DNA of 64,000 bases from Gordius sp. MW1 (GCA_964036665.1 OZ038531.1:4402001-4466000), one strand, 5' to 3'; numbered from the stretch's first letter, positions 33,001 to 48,000 are shown. The notes: generated from the sequence alone by a model not told the origin. Made by a program: numbers and translations.

Positions 33001-36000
33001 TTTTATCCCATTTTTGAATATCTATACTATTTTTAGATATCTTATTAATAGATCTTATTTTTAAATCTCAAATGGGGAGGGAATTTGATGTGCATCTAAT
33101 CCTAACCCTAACCTAAAACGCTGACCTAAAACACTACCCCGAACCTTAACCCTCAATGGGATATTCAAAAATGATTTATTAGCTTTCATTCTGATCAGCT
33201 TTTATTTTGAAGAGCTTTCTTTTTGAACAGAAACGTCCACTTTCTATAATGTTAAAATAAGCAATTAAAAGTACATATAAATTCCTATGTCATCAAAACA
33301 TATTTTTGGTACGACGAGGAAAATACTAAAGTGGCCAAACATTTCAATAATAAATAGGATTTTTTGTTTTAGCACAAATTTTGAAAAGATAAAGATTTTT
33401 TTGAAATTTGGATATACTCTTAAAATAATAGGGGACATGTATCGAGTGGATTTGTTCCTCATAAATTAACATAGTCAATATCAGGTTTTAACTATATTAA
33501 AGTTTTTTCCAACTTTAAGTACCCATACTTTTTTACAAGCTAAATTTTTCCAATTTTAAAATTTTCTGAATTAGTGTTTAAAGCTTAAATTTATATATTT
33601 CAAATGAAAAAAAAAGTAATTAAAATTAGGAATTGGACAATTAGTTGTTTTCAATGGCACTATATAGTTAAACTTAACCTTTTTATTTAAAAATGTCATA
33701 ACAATGGTTGCAAATATAATTACAATTTTAGAGCTAATTTATATAAATTTTATATTTATCATTTGTAACTAAGGTTCTTAGTTAGGTTAAGACGGACTTT
33801 TTCTAAGCTTCGATATATGCAACTAAAGCTGGGTTGATCTTTATTTTTAAATTTAAAAGCTTTAAATTCTAGAATATAATTGATAAGTTTAGTTAGATTT
33901 TGTTAAATTTAAAAGTTATGTAAAAAGGTCAAAGTTTTAACATAGTTGTATAAATAGCTGAAAACTTAACTTTATTATGAAATGCGCTCTTCTAAGAATT
34001 TTTGTAAAATTAAAAATTAGATATAAAAATAAAAGTGATAATTTTATATTTTCAAGATTCGCACTCCATTTTAAGCAATAGATATGACACTTTTTTAAAA
34101 TAGAAGTATTGATTTAGTAATGTAACAAATAAAAATAGGCCATGCATGTATGAATTTTGACTAATTTGTGTATTATGCCAAATAGCAAAATATTGTTATT
34201 CTGGGAAACTTGATCAAAAGTCTGGTAAATGCGTATGCCAAGAAGGATTTGGTGATCACGATTGTTCAAAAAGTAAGAATTTGTATACAATTTATTTATT
34301 ATGCATGTTTTATTTTCAACTCAATTTTTAATGCAAAAATCACTTGGGTAAATTCAAATTCTCCAACTTTTCCCAGACTGCGCCAGGCCCTACTTGGTCG
34401 GAATTTTGTCAAAATCTGGCTCGGGTTGTGGTTACCGGCCCGGGATCGAATTACGCGCTAATGTTTTAAAAAAACAATCTCTATAAAATGCTAGTTTTCA
34501 AAATTAGTTTAAATGTATTGTATTAACTTCAGTTCACCTTAAAATTGGTTAATTTAATTTATATACAAAAATGCTTTTTAAGCGTGCATTTTGTTAACTC
34601 TTTTTTATAAGCGCTATTCCAAAATATCGATATTTTTCCTATAATTTTTCCGTATTTTATTTTAAAACAAATTAATTAAGGGTTAATTGCTAAAAAATAT
34701 GTTTAAATTTTATTTTTTGATTGCTAGATAGTAGATCATTAATAATATAGTAGGAAACGATATTGAATTTAAATAACTTTTTATGTAGCCATAGGCAAGG
34801 CCAGGTTTTGGATTGGGGGGGGGGCGAAACGGTTAAAAGTTTAATAAGGGTGGGGCAAAACATAATTTTTTTTTTGGTTAAGGGTTTTTGCATTTAAATT
34901 TTTTTTGTCATTCAGGGGAGGGCCGCCCTTTCCCTGGCTACGCCCATAATCGTAAATAGTCTAATTACTCAAATAAATTTTAAATATCAATTAAATAGAT
35001 ATAAAAAACGTTGGCCTTAGTGCATTATATAAATCAACCGAATAACTAGGTGAACCAATTTTTTGACACACAGACTATGTATGCCAAATTTCTAAATGAA
35101 CCGACTATATTCTATTAATAATGATATATAATGTGGAGTATTCCTTTTAAATGTCATTATTAGCATAGTTAGTTTGAAAAAGTAGAGTAATTAAATATTT
35201 GGGTTAAGATTTGCACCTTTAATTGATCAGGTGCACATATTTTTTCGTTACGTCTCTTTGGAGAAAGAAATGCGGAAAAACTTTGATATAACTTTATATA
35301 GAAAAATTGGAGTTTTGATGTCGGTAGGTATTAAATTGCTTCTCTGCGAATATATACTTAAAATTTATTAAGTAAAACAAAAATTCGAATTACTTATCGT
35401 TTTAATTTAAAAATTTTATAATAAATTTGGCCATGGGCGTAACCAGCCCCTTTGAATCCATAGAATTCTTAAGAGTTTTCTTAAAATTATGGCTAAAATT
35501 TCAAATAAGTATGCTTTTTCCCCTCCTAAATGATTATTGTCCCACTCTAATTTCGATGCTGACTGCGGCCATGAAAAGAGCTAACAAAAACTGAACCCAA
35601 CTATTGTGTGTCATTACTATATCGTTTAAAAGAATTTAAATTTCTAGGATGACAAAAAATGCTTATACTAATTGTTTACTGACTTATAAAGTTCGACTCT
35701 TAAATTAACATAAAATTGTTAAAATAATTTTGGACATTTGAAAAATTTCGGTATTATGAAAAGCTTTTAAGGTTTGCAGCAATTTGAATGTCAGATCGGA
35801 ATTCTTTAAAGGAATAAATAAAGACCCTCTATCCTCTACTGGTTTAAAAGGTTCTGGCGGCCATATTGGAAAAAGTGTCGCCCTTCCTAAAATTTTGCAA
35901 TCTACGCAGGACCTTGTATACTTTATTCAATTAATCACTTGTCCATCATCGTGCCTTATTTTCGTTTAAATATTTAATTAAAGATTGCAAATGCAAAAAT

Positions 36001-39000
36001 GGAGGTATCTGTAACCAAGATTACAGTTGTACGTGTCAAAGGAATTTTTGGGGAAACAAATGCGAAAATAGTGAGTGTACAGTATACAAATATGTGATGT
36101 AGTCGTAAATTAGTTAATTTTTATATTTTATTTTTATCAAAAGTTTAGTCCAGCATGTGCAATTTAAATGTACGTTTTAAGTCGAAAATAATCATTTAAA
36201 AATTTATATAAATCCAATATGACTTCTTAGGTACTAATAAATGGATAAATTTTGTTATCTCCAATGTTTTATCAAAATTTCCACAATTAAAGTTAATTAT
36301 TTTAATTGGAAAAATGTATATTTACTCTCATATATACAATTAATATATTCTACTTTAGCGATTATTAATCTAAAAATATTACCTTTAAATAATGTAACGC
36401 GGTTGTAGTCCTTTACTAAATAGATCTTTTTGTAAATTTAATTTAATAAATATTTAGGATGTACATGTGGGGAGAAGAACACTGCCTTTTGTAACTCCAA
36501 AAATGGAACATGCCATTGCAAAAACGGTTTTTACGGGGATAAATGCGATCAAAGTAATAATAATCTACCGTCAATCTTAGTTTTATATACATTTAAACAC
36601 AACGAGTTTTTTTGGGGTAAGGAAATATTTCAAAAGTTTTTTATTTGGAATAAAATATATTTTACAAAGTTAGATTTCCGGTTGGATTTGAAATACATTT
36701 TTTTTTATTATATAGAGTGTGATTGCGGAGATAATTATGAGTCGTGCGATAGAGTTACTGGAAAATGCCATTGCAAGAGTACATATTATGGAAATAAGTG
36801 TGAAAATAGTAAGATTATAGATCCGCCTCAAACCTTATTTTAAAATTAATAGAATTGATTAAAAATTTAACTTAATTTTTAATAATTTCCGTTTTGAATT
36901 GTAAGAATTAATTTCTATGTTTATTGACAAATTTGAGAATGCTCTTGCGCCAAGAATCAAGGTTGGTGTGATGATCAAGGAAAATGTCAATGCAAAAAAG
37001 GATTTTATGGAGCCATTTGTAAGAAAAGTAAATACTTACAACAATGGTCCTTTTTTATGAAAAGTATCCATTAATTATTTTTATAAAAAAATTACATATT
37101 TTGTGAAGGTGAGATAAATAAATTAAAAAACTAAGAATTGTAAATATTGGGAAAACATTCCGCTATGGCTAATGAATTATATTTAAAGATAGTTATGCCG
37201 ATTTTCTGTCGTAGTATATAAAAATTAATTCATATTTTTATTGTTTTATTAATGATATAGAAGGTTACAACTATTTAAAACCATAAAAAAAATTACGCAA
37301 AACAAAATACAAATATTAGCCCATCTCACACATTCTGAACGGAAAAACAAAACTCGGGCCTTCGGCCCTCGTGGGAAGGGGGAGAAGGGAAGGGGAGTAG
37401 GGGAAGGGAAGAGGGGAAGGGGGAACTCTTCTATACTCCGTATAAACGTAGCATATTTGCTATGCAATTTATGGGCGAGAAAGGTGGGAAGGGGCGAGAA
37501 TGCCTATAGGGGGTATTAGATGCAAAATAATTAGTTAATTAGTTATAGGCCCTTGTAGGGGAGGACATAGGGTAATTATCAATGTTAACCAATTCAAAAA
37601 CGAAAAAAAAATTCGATTTATTTGGCCAATGGTCATTTTTTTATTGGTCAGTAGCCAGCGGACGGTCAAAAATTCATATTATCATTGGTATTAATATAAA
37701 CAAATATTAATTTAATTCAAAAAAATTAAAAAAAAAAATTTTGTCCCCTCCCTGACTTGAACCCCACACCTCCAGTTCACAAGCCGGCGCTATAACCACT
37801 ATACCATGCTGGCTTTAAAATAGTGAAATAATAAAGTTGTGTTTTATGTTTAGAAAATCAATATATTTCGTCAGTCAGTAGCCAGCGGACGGTCAAAAAG
37901 TCATATTATCAATGGTATTAACAAAAACAAAATATTAATTTAATGTAAAAAAAAAATTAAAAAAAAAAGTTTTTTTTAGTTTTAAAAAAGGGCTAAATTC
38001 TTAAACTACCAGCCCGATTCGCTCGAAACTTTACCCGTAGGTGCCCAGGGCGGCCGGGGGTAAAATAACCTTTTCAGATTCCTAAAATACCTTTTCATTT
38101 TAAAAATATCGGACATTTCCCTGCCACACGTGCGGTGTAGACACGTAGAAAATTTTTACTAATTATATAAACTTACGCGCGCCATCTAATAAAGTACAAT
38201 TCGTGTTTGAGTTTAATAGTAGATTCAATTTAATTAGAAATAACGGGCTATGATTATACCTTTGAAGGAGGTTTCGAATTTTGTGTTAGTTTCTATCGAT
38301 ATATTTTATCGTAAATTAGAATCTAATACCTATATTATTTTTTTAAATATTACTTTTTAGGTTTTCTATGAAATCACAATCTAATTAAATGAAATATATT
38401 AACCCAATAAAAAAATATATATGCATTTATAAGGTTAAAAATATATATTACATAGTTGGCTGTCTGTTAGACCATCTATAATAAATTTTTAGGTTATATA
38501 TAAAATTTGGCCAATGGTCATTTTTTTTCATTGGTAAGCAGCCAGGACACGGTAAAAGTGGATATAAATTCATAAGTCAAAAAAAACGAAAAAATAAACT
38601 CGGATTCACATTTTGGCCAATGGTCATTTTTTTCCATTGGTCAGCAGCCAGGACACGGTAAAAGTGGATATAAACTTATAATAGTCAAAAAAAAACTAAA
38701 AAAAATTTTCGAATCACATTTTGGCCAATGGTCATTTTTTTCCATTGGTCAGCAGCCAGGACACGGTAAAAGTGGATATAAATTCATAATAGTCAAAAAA
38801 AACTAAAAAAAAATTTTCGAATTACATTTTGGCCAATGGTCATTTTTTTCCATTGGTCAGCTGCTAGGACACGGTAAAAGTGGATATAAATTCATAATAG
38901 TCAAAAAAAACGAAAAAAAAATTTCGAATCACATTTTGGCCAATGGTGATTTTTTTCCATTGGTCAGCAGCCAACGGACGGCCAAAAAGTCATAATAGCA

Positions 39001-42000
39001 ATGGTAGTAACAGGAACAATCATAATAGTAAAAAAAAACGAAAAAATAAACTCGGATTCACATTTTGGCCAATGGTCATTTTTTTCATTGGTCAGCAGCC
39101 AGCGGACGGCCAAAAAGTCTTTATCAATGATAGTAACAAGAACAATCATAAGAGTCAAAAAAACTCCGGGATTCTAACCCCAAAACTAGTTAAATTGCAT
39201 AGCAATTACCAAAATTTAAATATAGATATACTTATGCATTAATTTAACGTAGCAATTAAAACCCGACCCCGCCCGAAAGCGAGGGAGATAGAGATGAGGG
39301 GTGGGGCACCTCTTTCTCATGCATTAATTTAAAAAATCGATAACCTAATATACCCAATGCAAATAGATAGGGAGGGTAGACGGACAACGGACAACGGACA
39401 CCAAAAAACGAGCCCATAAATTGCATAGCAATTAATAATTTTTTAGGAGTTAAGGATTGATTAACAAGACCTCTCACAGCAGCCGATTAGATAATTTTTA
39501 ACAATGATAGATGTTGGAACTTGCTAGTTAAATCTTTCATTATTATAATTAAATGAATAGTATGACAGAAGAATTGAACTTTAATAATAATTAAAGGCCC
39601 GCGAAAATATTATAAAACTTATGTAATGCAAATAAAATCTAAGTATAAGTAAGATAAGGGCGTAATATTTAATTTTACTTTACTAAATAAGTGAATTTCT
39701 TAAAAAATTATTATTTGTGTTGATAAGTAACAGAAGATTCAATTCCTAAATCTTTTTACTAAATAATGTTGCGATTAATAAAATTATAAAGAAAGTGACG
39801 GAACGTGAGAAATAACGATATTAATAAATCGGGCTCGAGAAGATTCCTATAACTGGATTCCACTAAAATTATCGGGCTTCTCAAATTATATTTTAAATAA
39901 TTTTTCTTAACTGCAAAGCAAGGATTTTAATATTAAATTGAAAAATAGGATGATTCAATCCTTTATAGAAATTTTTATGTTTTCTCACTTATTAATTGCA
40001 ATTAACTTTATTGTATGCTACGAGATAAATGTAGATTCTAAATTTTTGATTTGTTTAATAAAATTAAAAATATTATTTTTGGACGGGCATAAACCCCAAG
40101 CTTGATATGAGCTCAGCCCAATGAAAAACAATTTGTAGGACTCTAAATTGGCCTACGCCTGTGTTAAAATAACTAATTTAGAACATTAAATGTTAATTTA
40201 CACCTATCAAAGGCATTAAACGCTATCAGGTTGAAAAGGGGAAACTACTAAAGAAAATTTTTATTGAGAAATTTCATGTTAGTTTTGAAAGTGTGTATTT
40301 ATCATCCAGATAATTTTTTGTAATTATTAGAACAAATAAAGGATAATTACAAAAAGAGACTTCGTGTTCACATCATTAACATAAAACTGTGTTGTGTTAT
40401 ATAGTTTTTTTGTTTTCATTACACCAGCCTCAATAGAATTTAAAATCTAAATTTGGCTGGACAAACTTAAATGGATGCTAAATTATGTATCTAGATCTTA
40501 AATCAAAATGCAAAAAAAAAGTTCCTATAATTTTTTTTTGATATTTAAAGAAAAAATTGAAACCCCCGCCCCCAAATAAAATCTTGCGTACGCCCCTAAA
40601 TTAAAATAAACTATTTTAACCCCTGCATCTCTAAGTGATTTCATGTTTTATTTAAAAAATGACTATACTATTAATTTTACTACAAAATATTAGTAGTAAA
40701 AAAATCTCAATGATCAAAATAAATTAATTATTTCGCCTTGTGATATCTGATACACGTTAAAATATTATATTTAACCCGTGAATCACAAAGCATGTAAAAT
40801 GACTATGAGACTGTCTTGCAGTTATAAAATATTAAGATTAAATCCCTTATAAATTAAGTTATAACTCGCAGTGTTTTATTAACCAAATGAAAATAGTAAA
40901 TTAAATATGTTACATTATCCAGGAGTTTATAGTTTTATAATTTTACATAAAATTAAAAAGTCAAATTATTATTTGAACTAAAATGATATGTTGGAGGACA
41001 AATACATTATTAAGTAGTGCTCTTATAGATTTAAACAAACCATATATAACAACTTAGAAATGTAAAATATTTTCGTCACTGTTCTTAAGAGTGTGATTGC
41101 TATGAATATGGAACAAAAACCAAGGGATGCGAAAAAACCGGACAGTGCGAATGTAACATAGGCTATTTCGGCCGGGCATGTCTACGTAAATATTTTAATG
41201 CATTTCAACATTTAATTCGACTAAAAAAATGTTTTTATTAATTTAGTTTCTTCTATATTCTATTCGTTCATTAAGCATGCGAATGCAATGATGGTCATGG
41301 AGACTCTTGCGATCTTAAAACCGGAATATGTAAATGTCATCAAGAATACACTGGGGATCATTGCGAGCGAAGTAAACGCTTCAATCGATTCAATAAGCAT
41401 TTTGACATAACTATATTTGAAATGCAAATTAATTTACATGTACGTATTGACCTGGCTTTAATTTAGCATGGGAAGAATTTTGTGATTGTAATAAGACAAA
41501 TTCTAAGCATGATATTTGCTCGAATGATACACATCAATGCCCGTGCAAATCTGGATTTTATGGGAAGAAATGTGAACAAAGTAAGTCGAATACTTGAAAA
41601 TAATAATTGGCCACGAGCCCTTTATACAGATAGGATGCGATGCTAATTATTAGTGATGATCAAAACCTAGGTTTTGATCAGGCAACCTGAGGTTTCAGGT
41701 TCAGGTTTTCAAAAACCTAATAAGGTTTTTTAAACACCCGAACCCCGAAAATCAACCTGAATAACCTTCAGGTCAATTTTACACCCAACCTGAAAACCCA
41801 GGTTGACCTCAGGTTAACCTGGAAAATTCTTGTTTTTTATATGATATATATAAGTATACATGTGGTATTTTATTTTAAATATTTTCCTTTTTCAAGATGC
41901 ATTAAACTTTTTTTACAATTTTAAATGAAAGAAAAATAGTATTTTGTTATTATTTAATACAATTGATTTAAATATTTACCATGTATATTTGGTGATGCGG

Positions 42001-45000
42001 CATCTATATTTTAACAAATTTTCATAAAGCGTTATGCAGCATAGCATACCCTACCCAGCCCCATAGTTTTATCACACACCACCATACACTAAAATGCTAT
42101 ACTATGCTGCATACTATATGCATGCAATGCAATGCTTTCCAACCCTTTATGAAAATTTGTTAAAATATAAATGCCGCATTCACCAAATATACATGGTAAA
42201 TATTTAAATCATTTGTATATTAAAAAAATCTTTATTTTTTTTTAAATAATAACAAAATACTATTTTTCTTTCATTTAAAATTGTAAATATTTAATAGTTT
42301 AATGCATCTTGAAAAAGGAAAATATTTAAAATAAAATACCACATTTATTCTTATATATATCCTTTAAAAACAAGAATTTTCCAGGTTAACCTGAGGTCAA
42401 CCTGGGTTTTCAGGTTCGGTGTAAAATTGACCTGAAGGTTTTTCAGGTTGATTTTCGGGATGAACCTCAGGTTAAGGTAGGTTTTTGAAAACCTGAACCT
42501 AAAACCGACCTCAGGTTGGACCTCGGGAAAACCTGACCTAGGTTTTGAACATCACTACTAATTATATATTAAAACGGGGCAGGATGTAAGATGATTTAGA
42601 ATATAAGAGGAGATCTAATTAACAATGTTGTAAGTTGTAACAATGCATAAACCGCTGTTTCGATATACTCAAAGTGTAATTAAAGCTATTTCCATTTAAG
42701 AGCATATCAAATAGAGAGGGTTACAGGCGCGTAGCCAGGATTTTCTCACGGGGGAGTAAAAATTCACAAAAAATTTCGACACTTTTATTTATATTGTAAC
42801 AAAAATAAACTTCGCGTACAATATATGCGAAACTTCAAGGCGCTATATAACCAGCTTTGGAAAAATCTCTTCTCCTCATTAATCAGAGCATTTGCTATCG
42901 CTTTTATACCTTAAAAGGGGACATGATGGACCTTCAAAAAAGTTTTCAAATTTTGGTCAAGGGGGTAGAAAAGTCCCGCTTTCTGCCCCCTTGGCTACGC
43001 GCCTCGAGGGTTAGCTTAAGAATCTCTTACACTTTAAATTCAACATTTCAATCATATGGACTTTCTACAAATACGAGAAGTTGTTTTAGACTTAAGGTTA
43101 TTATCTTCCTTTGAAAAAACTAGCCAGGGTTTTTAGCTTAAGCAAATCTTTGTTGATTTTAGATTTTTAACTTTATTTAACTTAAATAGAAATATTTTAT
43201 GTAAATATCGTTTATTTGATTATAACAGCGTGTAATTGCCAAAATTCATTTCATGCTATATGTAATGCAACTACCGGCCACTGTCCTTGTCTACCCGGAT
43301 ATACTGGAAGAGATTGCACACAAAGTAAGCATTTTCGATAGCCATGAAAAAACAATTATTGATAATTGCCTATTTAAAGACTTTTATTACTTTTTTGTAA
43401 CTAAGTAAACATAGGCGTAGCCAGGAGGTGGCAGGGAGGGGCAGCTGCCCCCATGTATTTTCAAAAATTTTTCAAAATTTAATATGGCCAAAATTAATAT
43501 AAGTTATCATCCTGCAACTCCATGGGCGTAGCCAGGTTTTGGACTAAGGAAGGGGGCAAAACGTTTGAAAATTCAATTAGAGGGGGGAAAACATAATAAA
43601 ATTTTCTCGTAAATTAGGGGGCTGGCTACGCCCATGTGCCCCTCCCTAAATCATTATTGCACCCCTCTAAATCCAATCCTGGCGACGCCCATGTAAATTA
43701 ATATAAATAATAAATTAACATATCGCTCATTGAACTTTACTATTAGTAGGATTTTAAAATGCTTATAGTTTTTCAGCCCTAGTGATTGTCATAATTTTAT
43801 CCTTTTTTGGAACCCATTAGTCGAAATTATTGATTTTCAAATTGTGCTAAACACAATTGTCAAGCTTGTTAAATGGGTGATAGTGTTATATTTAAATGTA
43901 CGCACTATCATTTATTTTATTGCCTAATGCTGATTACAGGTAACTTACATTCATGGGCGTACCCAGGTTTTGAATTAGGGGGGGGGGAGGCAAAACGTTT
44001 AAAAGTTCATTTAGAGGGGGCAAAACATAAATTTTTTTAATTTTTCAATGTTTTTGCAATGAAATTTTTTTTCTCGTAAATTAGTGGGGGGGGGGGGGCA
44101 GGCGCCCCCTGGGTACGCCCATGCTTATGTTACAATATCACTAAGGCAAATAATACATTGTGCTGTATAAATTTCGCAAATTAGTCATGCGACCAAGAAA
44201 CACACCTCGATCAAATTCAGTTTTTTATATAATAGTTGACGGTAACAGAATCTCATAATTTTTTTTTTGTGTGCTGAACATTAATATGTTTTTTATTTCT
44301 TCCAGATCAAGGTATTGAAATAAATAGGCTTAATTAAAGTTTCTAAAATAAGCGTTTGTGCCTTTGCGAAACCAACTTGATTAAATTTCATCAAACAAAA
44401 TGTCTTAGCTTGTAAAGCCAACTTAGGGTTAAAACCTAAAAAAAGTTTTATGCTCTACCTGTACCTTAATTAGTTTTTGGTGTGTTTAAAAATAGTATTG
44501 TATATCGCAAAATGCCCCAAACATTTGATCTCCCTCTCATCCCTAACACATTGGCTTACATGCTTATGAAACTATGGTGAAATGGACTCTCTATTTGGTA
44601 TTGTACTTTCAATCCATCATAATATATTACCGGTGCCCTTTCAACTCGCCGAAAACCATTTCGCCGAATTTAATGGCCCCCGGTTAAAAAAGGTCCCCTA
44701 GTTTAAAATCGTCCCCCCATTCAACCAATTACAAAATTAGGGGCCTTTTTTGACCGGGGGACATTAAATTCGGCGAGATGGTTTTCGGCAAGTTGACGGG
44801 CCACCATATATTACCATGTATAAAATTGGTGGGGTTGGATTGATAAAATATGTAGAGATTAATGGAACGCGATATTTCGGGCAATTATAGCCCATCATAT
44901 GGAGAAAAAGTGGAGCTGAAGTCATAACAAAATGAATGATTGACAAAAATAATAGAAATTACAAATCAGGTTATAGTAAAAAATAGACCATAGCGAGCGA

Positions 45001-48000
45001 TTATAGGCATCCGTTTTGATATCATCATCCGTTCTTATTTTATTCTTAAAAAAAAATCCATCCCTACAATTGCTATCTCAATTTTAATATAACTAACAGT
45101 AAGTTAATTTTCAATATAAATCAAATAGTAAAAAAAGGTAATAAATTTTTTTATTTGCAGTTTGATCTTGATGATCGATTTGATTTTGCATAATACATCT
45201 TTAAAACTTATTCTTGCCTTTTTTAATTCAAGTGAAAAACTGATATATGGAAAACACTAAAAACAAATTCATGTTCACTACGAAAAAAACCGAAGTCTGC
45301 TAACCGTTTATACCTGAATTTACAAGACCATTACTGCCTATTTTTATATTAATTAAATAATCTAATAAACTACTACAACAGCGGTTGAATAGATTCAATC
45401 CACAAAAAATACGCGAAAACGCCTCTGATTGTATTAATTGATTAATATTTTAATCCACTGAGTTCTCAAGCTCAACACATTACATTTTCAAAGCTAAAAA
45501 ATCTTTGGACATTTGTGGAACTATAAATTTTAAAAAATTAATTTTTGTTAATATTTTGGGTAAAACTTTAGAATGAAACTTCGCGAATTTATTTTTTAAC
45601 AACGCGATTTATTATTTAAAGATTTAAATTGTATTATAATACTTACCTAACCGCGTCAAGACTTTTAATTTAAAACAAAAATTAATTCAATAACATAAAA
45701 ATATTTTGTCATTCTTGATATTAGTTTTACCACAGTAAATCATTTATCTAGAATTAATGCCATGTGAAAACCAAGGGGCTTATACTGAAACAAGAAACAG
45801 AGATGGTAGTTGTAATTGCAAACCAAACTACGAGGGAAATGAATGTGGTGATATTGGTAAATTTGTGTTTTATATGCATATTTGGGTGACTTCATTCTTG
45901 CATAAGACGATCTTTTTTTTAATTAATTTTATTTTTTTTGTATAAGGAATCTATCTCTTTGTATTAGGTTATAAAATGTTATCGTTTTTTTTTATTAATT
46001 TGTTTAAAAACATGTTAAGTAGAGTATATAAGTTCAGAAATACTTTTGGGCTGACGAATTAAATTTTTATTCATAATTAATTGGCACTAATAGCATTATT
46101 TTTTGAATATATACACTATCATAAATTTCAATGTAAAATATGCTACAATTTGCACTTAAGAAGTCGGGTTAGGCTCGGGATCGTTTAAAATTTAAAGGGG
46201 GACTCGGGTCGGTTCGGAAGTTCAAAATTATGGGGGCCCGACCCGAATTTTATTTTAGAATTTTTAAAAATTATTTTACCATATAAATACAAAATACATT
46301 AAATTGTTATACTCGAAATTACAACTAGGATAAGTTTAAAATAAAATTACCATTTTCCCTCGCTACAATTATTCAGCTAATAATTTAAAACTAGAAATCT
46401 AACTTTAAAAAATTTATTTTACTCCAAAAAAAAACTTTTAAAATATTTCCTTATTTTATTTCTAAAGAAACAGCTACTATGAATTTATTTAAGATTTGCA
46501 ATGTAGCTCAAAATATTATAATAGACAAGGAAAAAACAGAAGTTTGGAAGCTATATTATGTATGGATTTTTATTTTATTTTTTTTTTTAATTTAAAAGTT
46601 TATTTTTACGAAACAAAGTTACTTAGAAAAGCGAGATAATTATTTAATATTGAGAGTTCATTTAAATCAATTTTATAAAAGATTAGTTTCCTTTAGTCTA
46701 TTTGGGCCGGGCTCGGCTCGGGTCGGGCCGCCTCTTCAACCCCGACCCAAGCCCCAATTGTCATACTAAATTCTGCCAGAGCCGGCCCGATGTCTTATTT
46801 GGTCGGACCGGACTCGGGCCGCGTCGGGCTTCGGGCGGCCCGTGGGGTCTAGCATATTATATCATGTAATAGAATTTTAATTTCTACGATGACCAAAAAT
46901 GCTTATGCTTATTATTAATTGACTTATAACGCTCGACTTTTAATTTAACTTAAAAATGTAAAAATAATTTTGGAGTTTTCAAAAATTTTGGCAATATGAA
47001 AAGCTTTTAGGGTTTGCAGCGATTTTAATGTCAGATCGAAATTCTTATAAAGGAAGAAATAAAGACCCTCTCTCATCTTCTGGCTTAAAAAGTTCTGGTT
47101 GACATATTGCAAAAAAGTGTCGCCCTTCCTTTTGCAATATACGCAGGACCTTGTATACTTCATTCAAAAATTACTTGGTCATTATTGTACCTTAATTTCG
47201 TTAAAATATTTAGTTAAAGATTGCAAATGCCAAAATGGAGGTATCTGTAACATAGATTACAGTTGTACGTGTCAAAGGAATTTTTGGGGAAACAAATGCG
47301 AACATAGTGAGTGTAGCGTATACAAATATTTGATGTAGTCTTAATTAGATAATTTTTATATTTTATTTTTATCAAGAGTTTAGGCCAGCATGTGCAATTT
47401 AAGTGTACGTTTAAAGTCAAAAATAATCATTTAAAATTGGAGATATAAATCCAATATTATTAACAAATGGATAAACTTTTGTTAACTCCAAAGTTTTATC
47501 AAAATTCCCACAATTAATTTTAATTTGAAAAATACAATTTTACTCTACACATATACAATGAATATATTATAGTCGAACAATTTATTTAAAATCGTTTAGT
47601 AATTTTTATCCAAAATATCACCTTTAAATAATGTAGCACGGTTGTAGTCCTTTACTAAATAGATCTTTTTTAGACTGTACATGTAAGCCAAACGCTGCCT
47701 TTTGTAACTCCATAAATGGAGCCTGTCATTGCAAAATCGCTTTTTACGGAGATGAATGCGAGCATAGAATAATCTACTGTCAATCTTAGTTGTTTTTATA
47801 TACATTTAAACACAACGAATTTTTTGGGATAAGAAGTTTATATAATAGGGTTGGATTTGAAATACATTTTTTTTTATTATATAGAATGTGATTGCGGAAA
47901 CAATTATGTGCGGTGCGGTAGACTTAGTGGAAAATGCCATTGCAAGAGTACACATTATGGAAATAAGTGTGAAAATAGTAAGATTACTGATCCGCCTCGA

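Larger units (their letters stand above)
35640..37320 (+). repeat. four-exon block, first copy
   Basis: This block, carrying EGF exons 7-10 with their introns, is repeated in the same orientation at about 46875-48300. Shared intronic sequence includes GACTTATAA near 35681/46920, TTTGCAGCAATTTGAATGTC-like DNA at 35773/47015, and ACCATAAA..AAATTACGCAAAAC at 37280/48268. The two copies differ by indels, including about 230 bp more DNA after exon 10 in this copy. Confidence 0.9.

Noticed and set aside
35784..35969. Additional exon before EGF exon 7 (61 open codons, similar sequence near 47020-47160)
   Set aside because: The similarity is explained by the block duplication; the reading frame is not kept between the two copies.
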